From: Actinokineospora enzanensis DSM 44649
GTDB taxonomy: Bacteria; Actinomycetota; Actinomycetes; Mycobacteriales; Pseudonocardiaceae
NCBI RefSeq assembly: GCF_000374445.1
Contig: NZ_KB894420.1
Coordinates: forward strand, 1 to 64,000
DNA length: 64,000 nucleotides
Reading direction: 5' to 3'
A model generated the notes under the pieces. The model made no database searches, was not told where the DNA came from, and saw only the letters and a list, made by a program, of their open reading frames with translations. Of the stretch, positions 38,414 through 47,541 are shown piece by piece. Both the position numbers and the translations under genes were made by a program. Numbering within the stretch: the stretch's first letter is position 1; each line of letters starts with the position of its first letter.

Positions 38414-38764
38414 CTATCGGTCGGAAGCCGCCAGGGCGTCGAGTTTGGTGTGGGCGGCGGCCATTTGGTGGATGAGGAGGTCGAGTTTGCCGTCGACGTC
38501 CTTGTCATGGTCGACGGCGGGCTCGTCGGGGTGCTGCGGGGTCCGACCGTCGAGCAGGGCGTGCAGGTGGGATTCGTGCCAGCCCAAGGCTTTCGAGACC
38601 GCCTTGAGTGTCCGGCCCGCGCGGCGGCGGATGATGCCGTAGCGGAGTTCATAGATGGTGGATTTCGATACGCTCGCCCTCCTGCCCAATTTCGTCGCGG
38701 TCAACTCCAGTTCCGACATGCGTTCGTCTATTGCCCGTCCGACGACCGTCCAGTCTTGCGTCAC
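38414..38764 (-). CDS. XRE-type HTH regulator
   Basis: 116 aa. HTH at about 5-75: VVGRAIDERMSELELTATKL, GRRASVSKSTIYELRYGIIR, RTLKAVSKALGWHESHLHAL. The C-terminal 40 residues are acidic and probably helical, with heptad-like Leu (DGKLDLLIHQMAAAHTKLDAL), suggesting dimerisation. Upstream lies a set of GATGAA/TTCATC palindromes (38816-38881) likely to be its own operator. It stands alone between ssrA and a phosphatase gene in a stretch with repeats, reminiscent of a mobile-element remnant next to tmRNA; no integrase is present. Confidence 0.82.
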   Translation of the reverse strand: MTQDWTVVGRAIDERMSELELTATKLGRRASVSKSTIYELRYGIIRRRAGRTLKAVSKALGWHESHLHALLDGRTPQHPDEPAVDHDKDVDGKLDLLIHQMAAAHTKLDALAASDR

Positions 38765-38815
38765 ACGCCCCTCCGCGATGGGTTGCCAGGTGCCGAGGAG
38801 CGTAGCGCGAAGCCC

Positions 38816-38881
38816 GGGATGAATTCATCCCCTCGGGATGAAATGGATGAAATAACGCCGATTATGCAGATGAAATCATCC
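38816..38881. promoter_or_regulatory. Palindrome cluster upstream of the XRE gene
   Basis: GGGATGAATTCATCCC is a perfect 16-bp palindrome at 38816-38831. GGGATGAAAT and GGATGAAAT follow at about 38835-38852, and GATGAAATCATC at 38869-38880 is a 5+2+5 inverted repeat. AT-rich against the genome average. Confidence 0.65.
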
Positions 38882-38929
38882 GCAGGACGGATGGTGTTGA
38901 CCGGTGAGGTATTGCCGGGGATTGGGGAA

Positions 38930-39406
38930 TCAGCCGCGGATGGTTTCGGTGAGGAGCAGGCGGGAGGAGCGCGGGGCGGTGGTAAGACGTTCGCCGGGCC
39001 AGGTCAGGAGGGCTAGGGCGGCGGTCTTGAACTCGGGGCGAGTACCGGTCAGCGTCTCGACGACGTCCTCAAGGTCGGGGTTGTGGCCGATGAGGAGGAT
39101 CGTGCGGGCGGTGTCCGGGATCTCGGCGAGGACGGTCAGGATGGAGCCCGCCCCCTCCCCGTAGAGCTGTTCGTCGAAAGTGGTGGGCGGCACCGTCGGT
39201 AAGTGGGCGGCGGCCAGCTCCCAGGTCTGGCGGGTGCGGGTGGCGGGGGACACCAGCGCCAGGTCGATGTCCTCGATGTGGGTGGCCAGCCAGCGGCCGA
39301 CGGCGGGGGCGTCGCGGCGGCCGCGGTCGTTGAGGGGGCGGCGATAGTCGGGGACGCCGTCCGGCCAGGCCGACTTCGCGTGCCTGAGGACCACCAACCG
39401 GCGCAT
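38930..39406 (-). CDS. SixA-like histidine phosphatase
   Basis: 158 aa from ATG 39406. The catalytic RHxK motif is at the N-terminus (LVVLRHAKSAWP), with a second Arg in SPATRTRQTW (about 56) and the second His in LLIGHNPDLEDV (about 104). Short, single-domain protein of the SixA branch, which dephosphorylates phosphohistidine. No His-kinase phosphotransfer protein is adjacent, although a two-component kinase gene starts divergently at 39500, leaving a 93-bp shared promoter region. Confidence 0.9.
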   Translation of the reverse strand: MRRLVVLRHAKSAWPDGVPDYRRPLNDRGRRDAPAVGRWLATHIEDIDLALVSPATRTRQTWELAAAHLPTVPPTTFDEQLYGEGAGSILTVLAEIPDTARTILLIGHNPDLEDVVETLTGTRPEFKTAALALLTWPGERLTTAPRSSRLLLTETIRG

Positions 39407-39499
39407 GTGCCTCCTCCTCCGCCGTGCTGCTGTCTCCATCGAACCAGCTTTACTTTCGACAGTGTCGAGAACGCTCCCCCGCTCTGTAGCGTCGGTCAC

Positions 39500-40996
39500 G
39501 TGCAGCGGGGGTGGGCCGACGCGGTCGTCGGGGTCGCGGTGTGTGGCCTGTTCGGGGTGGAGGTGCTGCTCAACGCGCCGGTCGGGGTGCTCGGGTGGGG
39601 TGCGGCGACGATGTTGTCCGGGCTGCTGGCGGGGGCCATGGCGGTGGGGCGGCGGTGGCCGCTGCTGTCGTTCCTGCTCGTCGCGGTCGGACTGGCATAC
39701 CTGGTCCTAACGAGCGTGGGCAGCGCCGGCTACACGGTGGCCGTGATCGTGGCCGGATTCCTCCTGGGACGGCGCGCCGCCAAGACCCGGCCCGCCGTGC
39801 TGGCCTTCACCGGGCTGGCGCTCGCCGCCCTGGTCTACGTCTCGGCGCGGGCCGTCCTGTGGGGTCGGTGGGACACCCAGGTGATGCAGTGGCTGTGGAT
39901 GGTGCTGGGGCTGCTGGTCGTCGGCGTGTTCCCCTGGTTCGGCGGCCGGTTCCTGCGGCAGCGCGCGGAGCTGGTGCGGGCCGGGTGGGAGCGGGCCGAG
40001 CAACTGGAACGCGAACAGGCCATCGTCACCGAGCGGGAGCGGCTGCGGGAACGGGCGCGCATCGCGCAGGACATGCACGACTCGCTCGGGCACGCGCTGG
40101 CGCTTGTCACGCTCCGCGCCGGGGCCCTGGAGATGGCCCGTGACCTGCCCGAACAGCACCGGCAGGCGATGGGGGAGCTGCGCGCGTCGGCGGGCGAGGC
40201 GGTCGAGACCCTGCACGCCATCATCGGGCTGCTGGGCGAGTCCGGCACCCCGGACACCGTCGACGAGCTCGTCGAACGGGCCCGCGCGTCCGGGGTGGAC
40301 GTGACCGCGCGGACCGAGGGCGACGTGCCCGACGGCCTGGTCGGGGTGGCCGTGCGGCGTGTGGTGCAGGAGGCGCTGACCAATGTGGCCAAGCACGCGC
40401 CCGGCGTGGCGGTCACCGTCCTGGTCTCCGGCGAACCGGGCCTGACGCTGGTGTCCATCCTCAACGAGCCCACCGCGAGCGCCCCCGCGTCCGGCGGCAG
40501 GCGAGGACTCATCGGGCTGCGGGAACGGGTCCGGCTGCTGGGCGGCACGTTCTTGGCCGGACCCCACAACGGTGGTTTCGCGGTGCACGCCCGAATCCCG
40601 CACGCGTCCCCCGCGCTCCCCGAGGAGACCACCGAGACCGTGCACGACCGCGCCCGGCGACGCGTGCGCCGGGGCTTCCTGTTCGCCATCAGCATGCCCA
40701 CCGCGATCATCACCAGCCTGGTCGCGCTCATGATCGGCTACTACACGTTCTCGGTCACCAACTCCGTGCTGGACCCCGCCGAGTTCGCCCGGTTCCACAT
40801 CGGCCAGTCGCGCGCCGAGGTGGAGGAGGTGTTGCCCGACATGCAGATGATGGACCCGCCGCGGCTGGCGAACCCGCCCGGCGCGGGCTGCCGCTACTAC
40901 CGGGGCAACGGTGACGTGTTCGACTTCCGCGCCCCGGTGCTGCGGCTGTGCTTCGACGCCACCAGCCTCGTCGCCAAGGACGACGTGCCCCGATGA
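39500..40996 (+). CDS. Sensor histidine kinase with C-terminal membrane and extracytoplasmic extension
   Basis: 498 aa from GTG 39500. N-terminal membrane sensor of five to six TMs (about 5-150), HisKA_3 His in ARIAQDMHDSLGHAL (about 193), HATPase with N-box QEALTNVAKHAPG and GRRGLIGLRERV. Unusually the chain continues after the ATPase: a basic stretch, another TM (about 392-415, RGFLFAISMPTAIITSLVAL) and about 80 more residues with FHIGQSRAEVEEVLPDM, a pattern seen in BamE/SmpA-like domains, and two Cys (about 456, 478). The tail should face outward. It pairs with the regulator at 41046. Confidence 0.88.
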   Translation: MQRGWADAVVGVAVCGLFGVEVLLNAPVGVLGWGAATMLSGLLAGAMAVGRRWPLLSFLLVAVGLAYLVLTSVGSAGYTVAVIVAGFLLGRRAAKTRPAVLAFTGLALAALVYVSARAVLWGRWDTQVMQWLWMVLGLLVVGVFPWFGGRFLRQRAELVRAGWERAEQLEREQAIVTERERLRERARIAQDMHDSLGHALALVTLRAGALEMARDLPEQHRQAMGELRASAGEAVETLHAIIGLLGESGTPDTVDELVERARASGVDVTARTEGDVPDGLVGVAVRRVVQEALTNVAKHAPGVAVTVLVSGEPGLTLVSILNEPTASAPASGGRRGLIGLRERVRLLGGTFLAGPHNGGFAVHARIPHASPALPEETTETVHDRARRRVRRGFLFAISMPTAIITSLVALMIGYYTFSVTNSVLDPAEFARFHIGQSRAEVEEVLPDMQMMDPPRLANPPGAGCRYYRGNGDVFDFRAPVLRLCFDATSLVAKDDVPR

Positions 40997-41045
40997 CGGC
41001 CCGGATGCCTGATGACAGTCCCCGGATGACAGGGAGGGAACCGCG

Positions 41046-41702
41046 GTGATCCGCGTGCTGCTCGCCGACGACGAGGCGATGATCCGCGCCGGGGTGCGCG
41101 CCATCCTGGCCGCCGACGACGGGATCGAGGTGGTCGCCGAGGCCGCCGACGGCCGGGCCGCGGTCGAGCTGACCCGCGCGCACCGCCCGGACGTGGCCGT
41201 CCTCGACATCCGCATGCCGGTCCTGGACGGCCTGGCCGCGGCAGCCGAGATCCGCAGGCTGCACCCGGACACCGCCGTGGTCATGCTCACCACCTTCGGG
41301 GAGGACGACTACATCGCCCGCGCGCTCGGCGACGGCGCCGCCGGGTTCCTGCTGAAGTCCGGCGACCCCCGCGAGCTGATCGCGGGGGTGCGCGCGGTGG
41401 CCGAGGGCGCCGCCTACCTCTCGCCCCGGGTCGCGTCCCGGGTGATCGCCCAGCTGCCCACGGCCCGGCTGGACGCGCGGGCGACCGCCAGGGAGCGGGT
41501 CGACGGGCTGACCGCCCGGGAACGGGAGGTGCTCGCCCTGGTCGGCGAGGGCCTGGCCAACGCGGAGATCGCCCGGCGCCTGCACCTGGTCGAGGGCACG
41601 GTCAAGGCGTACGTCAGCGCGATCCTGAACCGTCTGGAGGTCCGCAACCGGGTGCAGGCGGCGATCATCGCGTATGAGTCCGGGCTCGTCGGACCCGCGT
41701 GA
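41046..41702 (+). CDS. LuxR/NarL-family response regulator
   Basis: 218 aa. Receiver domain with DDE (about 8-10), phospho-acceptor in DVAVLDIRMPVLDG (about 54), MLTTFGEDDY and the Lys in FLLKSGDP. LuxR HTH at about 150-210: LTAREREVLALVGEGLANAEIA, GTVKAYVSAILNRL. 49 nt downstream of its kinase. Its 3' end overlaps the convergent DedA gene by 38 nt. Confidence 0.93.
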   Translation: MIRVLLADDEAMIRAGVRAILAADDGIEVVAEAADGRAAVELTRAHRPDVAVLDIRMPVLDGLAAAAEIRRLHPDTAVVMLTTFGEDDYIARALGDGAAGFLLKSGDPRELIAGVRAVAEGAAYLSPRVASRVIAQLPTARLDARATARERVDGLTAREREVLALVGEGLANAEIARRLHLVEGTVKAYVSAILNRLEVRNRVQAAIIAYESGLVGPA

Positions 41703-42294
41703 CCACGAACCAGCCCACGATCAGCACGGCCACACCGATCACGACCTTCTCCAGCACGTCCGTGTAGCCCGCGACGAGATGCCAGTTGCGGCCCAGCAGG
41801 TAGCCCGCGAGCACGAACACCATGTTCCAGACCAGACTCCCGGCCGTGGTCAGCAGGACGAACCGGCGCAACGGCATCCGGTTGAGCCCGGCCGGGACGG
41901 AAATCAGGCTGCGGAACACCGGCAGCATCCGCCCCACGAACACCGCCTTGCCACCGTACCGGTCGAACCACGCGGTCGTCTTGTCCACATCGGACACGTC
42001 GAGCAGCGGCACGCGCCGGGCGAGCGCCCGCAGCCGGTCCAGGCCGAGCGCGGCGCCCAGCCAGTACAGCGCCAGCGCGCCGACCAGCGACCCCAGTGTG
42101 GTGAAGAACAGGGCGCTCAACAAGGAGATCCGGCCCGCGCCCGCCGAGAAACCGGCCAACGGCAGGAAGATCTCACTCGGCAGCGGCGGGAACAGGTTCT
42201 CCAACGCCACCAGCAACCCCGCGCCCGGCCCACCCAGCGCATCCATCACATCCAGCGCCCAGCCCGCCAGACCGCTCTCGGGTCCGGTGCTCAC
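41665..42294 (-). CDS. DedA-family membrane protein
   Basis: 209 aa from GTG 42294, which overlaps the ABC permease stop by 4 nt. Motifs of the family: ENLFPPLPSEIFLPLAGF (about 32-49), the GSLVGALALYWLGA helix and GRMLPVFRSLISVPAGLNRM (about 120-139). Four to five TMs. Known: DedA proteins include lipid flippases for undecaprenyl phosphate or phosphatidylethanolamine. Last gene of a three-gene operon with the ABC exporter. Confidence 0.9.
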   Translation of the reverse strand: MSTGPESGLAGWALDVMDALGGPGAGLLVALENLFPPLPSEIFLPLAGFSAGAGRISLLSALFFTTLGSLVGALALYWLGAALGLDRLRALARRVPLLDVSDVDKTTAWFDRYGGKAVFVGRMLPVFRSLISVPAGLNRMPLRRFVLLTTAGSLVWNMVFVLAGYLLGRNWHLVAGYTDVLEKVVIGVAVLIVGWFVVTRVRRARTHTR

Positions 42295-43064
42295 GCGTCC
42301 CGCCTCCGTAACGCGAACATGCCCAGGGCCAGCCCGCCGAACGACCACGCGGCGAGCACCACGGCGCCCCGCAACGCCTCGGTGCGTTCCATGAGGTCGA
42401 TGCCCGCCATGCCCGGCAGATAGTGCGACAGGTCGATCAGCGCCTGCACCCCGGTGGCCTGCAACATCATCGGGACCACCATGAGCAGCAGGAACAGGAT
42501 CACCAGCGACCCCGCCACGCTTCGCACCAGGGTGCCCACAACGACCGCGACCACCGAGCCGAACCCCAGATACAGCGCGATCGCCGCACCGGACGCGACC
42601 ACGTCACCCGCCGTGTAGGGCAGACCCCGACCCTCCAGCGTGAGATCGGCGAGCAGCACGCCGATCCCGGATAGGACGAACCCGACCACCGCCGACACCG
42701 ACGCCAGCACCACTGCCTTCGCCGCCGGGATCCGCCACCGCACCGGGATCCAGGTCACCGTGGCGCGCGCCTGCCCGTTGCCATACTCGCCTGCGACCAA
42801 CAACACCACCAGCGCCAGCAACGCGAACTGGACCACATACGTCGTCGCCTCGACCGGGAGCTGCGTCGCCGCACGAGCCTGCGCGCCCGGCAGGTGGTTG
42901 TCCACCTGCGACCGCATCGCGATGCCGTTGGGCACCACCATGGCCACCATCAGCGTGGCAGCCGCCACCAGGCACCAGTAGGTCGACCGGATCGACCACG
43001 TCTTCGTCCACTCCGCCGCCACCGCGCCGGAAAACCCACCGCTCCATGTCACCCCCGGCCCCAT
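42291..43064 (-). CDS. ABC-2 type transporter permease
   Basis: 257 aa from ATG 43064 (GTG 43067 alternative), sharing one base with the ATPase stop (TGATG). Six predicted TMs: about 30-50 (STYWCLVAAATLMVAMVV), 80-105, 120-145, 160-190, 190-212 and 225-250. After the first TM is a short outside loop. It partners the ATPase encoded upstream; together they form an exporter of the CcmA/ABC-2 type. Substrate unknown. Confidence 0.88.
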   Translation of the reverse strand: MGPGVTWSGGFSGAVAAEWTKTWSIRSTYWCLVAAATLMVAMVVPNGIAMRSQVDNHLPGAQARAATQLPVEATTYVVQFALLALVVLLVAGEYGNGQARATVTWIPVRWRIPAAKAVVLASVSAVVGFVLSGIGVLLADLTLEGRGLPYTAGDVVASGAAIALYLGFGSVVAVVVGTLVRSVAGSLVILFLLLMVVPMMLQATGVQALIDLSHYLPGMAGIDLMERTEALRGAVVLAAWSFGGLALGMFALRRRDA

Positions 43065-43969
43065 CACACACCCACCTGGGTGGCGTACTCGACGCTGTCC
43101 GCGGTGAGGTCGAGATAGGCCTGCTCCAGCGAGGCCTGCTCGGTGCGCAGCTCGTGCAGCCGGACACCCAGCTCGAACGCCAGGTCGCCCACCTGTTCGG
43201 CGGTCGCCCCGGACACCGCCAGCTCGGCAGGCCCCACCCGCCGCGCGTGCGCCAGCCGCTGCCCCAACCGGTCCAGATCGGCAGGCCGCGGCGCGCGCAC
43301 CAGCACCTGCGTGCCCGCGGCCGCGATCAGCGCCTCGATCGGCGCGTCCGCGAGCAGCCTCCCCCGGCCGATCACCACCACATGGTCGGCGACCAGCTGC
43401 ATCTCGCTCATCAGGTGACTGGAGACGAACACCGTCCGCCCTTCGTCGGCCAGTTCCCGCACCAGCTCCCGGATCCAGCGCACCCCGTCGAGGTCCAGCC
43501 CGTTGACCGGCTCGTCGAACAGCAGCACGCCGGGCTCGCCCAGCAGCGCGCCCGCGATGCCCAGCCGCTGGCTCATGCCCAGCGAGTACGTGCCCGCCCG
43601 CCGGTGCGCGACCTCGGTGAGACCTACCCGGTCGAGCACCTCGACGACCCGGCGCGCGCCGATGCCGTTGCTGCGGGCCATGGCCGTGAGGTGCGCCCGC
43701 GCACTGCGCCCGGGGTGTAACGCCTTCGCGTCCAGCAGGGCGCCGACCGCGGTGATCGGTCGCCGGTGCTCGACATAGCGCCTGCCCGCGACCAACGCGG
43801 TACCCGAGGTCGGCTCGTCCAGCCCCAGGACCAGGCGCATGGTCGTGGACTTGCCCGCGCCGTTGGGGCCGAGGAACCCGGTCACCCGGCCCGGCCGGAT
43901 CTCGCAGGACAGGTCGTCGACCGCGACCCGGTCCCGATATCGCTTCGTCAATCTCCGCAGTGTGATCAC
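43064..43969 (-). CDS. ABC transporter ATPase, multidrug/antibiotic-export type
   Basis: 301 aa from GTG 43969, preceded by GAAGGGG at 6 nt. Walker A GPNGAGKST (about 36-44), signature YSLGMSQRLGIAGALL (about 130-145), Walker B VLLFDEPVNGLD (about 150-161), H-loop SSHLMSEM. The C-terminal DrrA/NatA-like extension (about 215-301) matches exporter ATPases that act on drugs, lipids or lantibiotics. Operon with permease and DedA genes. Confidence 0.93.
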   Translation of the reverse strand: MITLRRLTKRYRDRVAVDDLSCEIRPGRVTGFLGPNGAGKSTTMRLVLGLDEPTSGTALVAGRRYVEHRRPITAVGALLDAKALHPGRSARAHLTAMARSNGIGARRVVEVLDRVGLTEVAHRRAGTYSLGMSQRLGIAGALLGEPGVLLFDEPVNGLDLDGVRWIRELVRELADEGRTVFVSSHLMSEMQLVADHVVVIGRGRLLADAPIEALIAAAGTQVLVRAPRPADLDRLGQRLAHARRVGPAELAVSGATAEQVGDLAFELGVRLHELRTEQASLEQAYLDLTADSVEYATQVGV

Positions 43970-44050
43970 AGCGCCCCTTCCGTCTGACCGGAACGCTATG
44001 CCGCGCAAGGGTTCCGGTGCGTCTGCGGAACGGAAGGCTTATACCCCTAC

Positions 44051-44521
44051 TTAAGTAACGTTCTTCCGGTACTCGCGCAGCACCAGCCAGATCACCACGA
44101 CGTCGATGGCCGCGAACACGGGCAGGGCGACCGAACCGGTGCGGAACGACCGGTAGACCTCATAGACGACGAAGGCCGCCAGGACGACCGCCGCCACCGG
44201 GTACGCCCAGCGGATCTTGCGCAGCAACGCGACCACCAGCGCCAGCTTGATGATCCCGTGCAGGACCAGGTAGAAGATCGCGAACGCCCGGGTGCCGCCG
44301 TCCACGAACTCCTGCGTGGCGTGCTCCAGGTGGTGCGCGATCGACCCGTCCGGATCACCCACCAGGTCCCGCGTGATCAACGCGTGCACCAGCCCGGACA
44401 CCACCATGGGCGGGACCAGCGCGAGAACTATGCCGCAGACCAGCTGGATCCCGCCATCGGCGCCCTTGAGCACCATGGCCAGCCGGAAGAAGGTCTCGGT
44501 CCGCTGTTCGCTCCGTCCCAC
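44051..44521 (-). CDS. DUF2127-family membrane protein
   Basis: 156 aa. Four hydrophobic segments (about 25-48, 80-100, 103-122, 130-148). The conserved FYLVLHGIIKLALVVALLR block, ending in a WAYP motif, is typical of DUF2127. Single gene between the ABC operon and the helicase gene. Function unknown. Confidence 0.85.
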   Translation of the reverse strand: MGRSEQRTETFFRLAMVLKGADGGIQLVCGIVLALVPPMVVSGLVHALITRDLVGDPDGSIAHHLEHATQEFVDGGTRAFAIFYLVLHGIIKLALVVALLRKIRWAYPVAAVVLAAFVVYEVYRSFRTGSVALPVFAAIDVVVIWLVLREYRKNVT

Positions 44522-44564
44522 CCGGACAGCATGCCCGCTACCGGGCCACCGCGCGGAACGGCGC

Positions 44565-46988
44565 TCAGCGCTGTCGCGGCTGCGTCGTGCGTTGCGAGGG
44601 CTGGGCCGTCATCGGGTCCTCCGGCCAGCGGTGTTTCGGATAGCGGCCGCGCAACTCCGCGCGGACTTGGCGATATCCCTCACCCCAGAACGACGTCAGA
44701 TCGGATGTCACCGCCACCGCGCGCCCTGCCGGGGACAAAAGGTGCAGGATCACCGGAACAAGACCGTCCACCACCGTCGGCGTGGCGGTCCAGCCGAAGA
44801 TCTCCTGGACTTTGACCGGTAGCGCCGGTTTGTCGCCGGAGTAGTCCAGACGCGGTTTGGAACCGGACGGGACCTCCAGACGCTCCGGCACCAACTCGTC
44901 CAGGCGGGCTGCGGCAGGCCACGGGAGCAGCGTGCGCAACGCCGTCGTCATGTCCAGACGGCCCAGGTCCGCGCGGTTGCGGGCGGAACCGACCCAGGTG
45001 TCGGCCGAGGCCAGCAGAGCCGCGTCGTCGACGGCAGGCCAGGGATCGCCGAGCGTGCGACGCAGGAGGGCGAGACGCTCGCGGAGCGACCGGGCACTCG
45101 CGGAGAAGGTCACCAGCGACAGGCCGGTAGCGCGGAGACCGTCGAGCACGGCCGCGCGCACCGCGTCCGCAGGCGGCGTGGACAGCGCGCGTTCGCGCAG
45201 CGTGATGGCGCCCAGCCTGCGGATCCGACGGGTCACGACGTCACCGTTCGCCCAGATGATCTCGTCGACCTCGGTGACCAGGGCAGGCGCGGCGGCCACG
45301 GCCAGCTGCTCGTCGGCCGTCGCCGCCAACCGGATCCGGCCGTGCGCCGCGCCGGGCACCCGCTCCGCCACCGCCACCGCCAACCACCTCGGGTCACCGA
45401 GCCCGCTGCCCGCGGGCAGCTCCACGGCCGTGCCGTTGGCCATCAGGTAGATGGGGACGTCCGCCGACCGCCTGCGGGCCAGCCGCTCCGGCTGCGCGAG
45501 CGCGACCACCAGCGCGGCGTCACCGGGAGCTGTCGGAGCGGCCCGATCCTCGATCAACGCCGCCAACCTGCGGGTCTCCCGCCGCCAGCGTTGAGACGCA
45601 GGGGAGCCGTCGCGCAGAGCCCGCAGCGACGCGGTCAGATCAGAGCTGTTCGCGAGGGTGTCGTCGTCGAGTACCGCCACCACCTCTGCCGCTGTGCGCG
45701 CCCCGACCTGGACGGCGCCATCCAGCAGCGCGCGCGCCAGACGCGGGTGAAGACCGAGCCGGGCAATCGCGCGACCCCGCTCGGTGACGGCCCCGTCCCA
45801 CGCGCCCAGCGCCGTCAACGTCTCCCGGCCCGCCGCGAGCGCACCCGCAGGCGGTGCATCCCACCAGCGCAGACCACTGCCGTCAGGAGTACCCCAACAG
45901 GCAAGCTCCAGAGCCAGACGGGTCAGGTCCGCGGTGCGGATCTCCGGCTCCGGATAGCGCGGCAGCGTCGCATGCTCGTGCTCCGGCCAACACCGGTAGA
46001 CCCACCCGGGCGCCTCTCGACCCGCGCGACCGGCGCGCTGATCGGCCACCGCGGCCGACACGCGCACCGTGGTCAGACCGGACATACCGCGCCTGTGGTC
46101 GACCCGCGGCACCCGCGACTGACCCGCGTCGACCACGATCCGCACCCCGGGAACAGTCAGACTGGACTCGGCCACCGCCGTCGACAGCACCACCCGCTTG
46201 CGCGGACCCGGAGTGAGCGCGGCGTCCTGATCACCCGCGGCGAGCCTGCCGTGCAAGGGGAGGACATCCGCGTCGACACCCCGCAGCGCCTCGCCGACCC
46301 GGCGGATCTCGGCCGCGCCCGGGAGGAACACCAGCACATCACCGTCGTGAGTGGACAGTGCGGCGCGGGTCGCGCGGGCCACGCACTGCTCCAGCCGCTC
46401 ACCGCGCAACGGCGGCGTGTACCGGGTCTCGACCGGGAACGTACGGGCCTCGACACGCAGCACCGGGGCGTCGCCGAGCAGCTCCGCCAACCGGTCCTCG
46501 GCCACGGTCGCGCTGGTCGCGAGCAGGCGCAGATCGGGCCGCAGGCCCTCGCGGGAGTCCAGCAGCAGGGCGAGCAGCAGGTCCGCGTCCAGGTGCCGCT
46601 CATGGCACTCGTCCAGCAGCACCGTGTCCACACCGGACAACTCCGGGTCGTGCTGGAGCCTGCGCACCAGCAGACCCGATGTGACGACCTCGACACGGGT
46701 ATCCGCGGAGGTCTTCCGATCACCGCGCACCGCGTAACCGACCGTGCGCCCGACCGGCTCGCCCAACAGCGCCGCCATCCGCGCCGCGGCCGCCCGCGCC
46801 GCCAGTCTCCGCGGCTCCGCCACCAGCACTTTCGCCCCCGACTCGGCCAGTGCGATGGGAACCAGGGTGGTCTTACCGGTGCCCGGCGGGGCCACCAGCA
46901 CGGCCGTCCCGCGCGCATCCATCGTTCGAGTGATGTCCGGCAGGGCAGCACGCACCGGCAGGTCCGGGAGGCGGTCGAGGTGCGGCAC
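44565..46988 (-). CDS. hrpB: ATP-dependent helicase HrpB (DEAH family)
   Basis: 807 aa. Motif I [12 protein letters not shown] (about 34-45), motif II [9 protein letters not shown] (about 122-130), motif III ATSATV, motif VI [13 protein letters not shown] (about 312-324), then the helicase-associated and C-terminal HrpB domains with the family ending [26 protein letters not shown]. RNA or DNA helicase of unknown substrate; in proteobacteria HrpB is dispensable. Full length. Confidence 0.95.
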   Translation of the reverse strand: [807 protein letters not shown]

Positions 46989-47039
46989 CCGCCCAGCCTC
47001 TCAGGTTGCGCTCAGTGTGCGCGGGTAGCCTCCGGGAGC

Positions 47040-47540
47040 GTGACGAAAGGGACGGTGCTGGTGGCCGTCGGCACCCTGTTCCGACTGGGGCTGGCGGCGG
47101 TCTGGCTGGTGTCCGGGTGGCTCAAGGCGAGCGACCCGAACCAGACGTTCATCGCCGTGCAGGCCTACGACGTGCTGCCCGGCGGGGTGGTCAGCGTGGT
47201 CGCCGGGGCCATGCCGTTCCTGGAGCTCGCCCTCGGCGCGCTGCTGCTGGTCGGGCTCGGCACCCGGCTGACCGCGGTGCTGTCCGGGGTGGTGCTGCTG
47301 GTGTTCATCGCCGCCGTCGCCCAGTCCTGGGCCCGCGGCCTGAGCATCGACTGCGGCTGCTTCGGCGGCGGCGGCCAGGTCGCCGCGGGCGACACGCGGT
47401 ACCCGCAGGAGATCGCCAGGGACACCGGGTTCCTGGTCATGGCGGTGTGGCTGGCCATCCGGCCGCGCACCTGGCTCGCCGTGGACGGCCGCCTCGGCGG
47501 CGGCGCGGCCGAGCCGGTATCGGGAAAGGTCGGGACCTGA
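47040..47540 (+). CDS. MauE/DoxX-like membrane protein
   Basis: 166 aa from GTG 47040. Four TMs. GLAAVWLVSGWLKASDPNQTF at the N-terminus and the central CGCFGGGGQVAAG (about 101-113) with a Cys pair are characteristic of the MauE branch. Known: MauE proteins carry reducing equivalents or help disulfide formation across the membrane. The thioredoxin-fold gene begins 2 nt after its stop, so the two act as a pair. Confidence 0.88.
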   Translation: MTKGTVLVAVGTLFRLGLAAVWLVSGWLKASDPNQTFIAVQAYDVLPGGVVSVVAGAMPFLELALGALLLVGLGTRLTAVLSGVVLLVFIAAVAQSWARGLSIDCGCFGGGGQVAAGDTRYPQEIARDTGFLVMAVWLAIRPRTWLAVDGRLGGGAAEPVSGKVGT

Positions 47541-47541
47541 G

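Noticed and set aside
45342-47540. A 732-codon plus-strand frame ending with the MauE-like gene
   Set aside because: Only the last 166 codons (from GTG 47040) are protein-like; the rest is antisense to hrpB.
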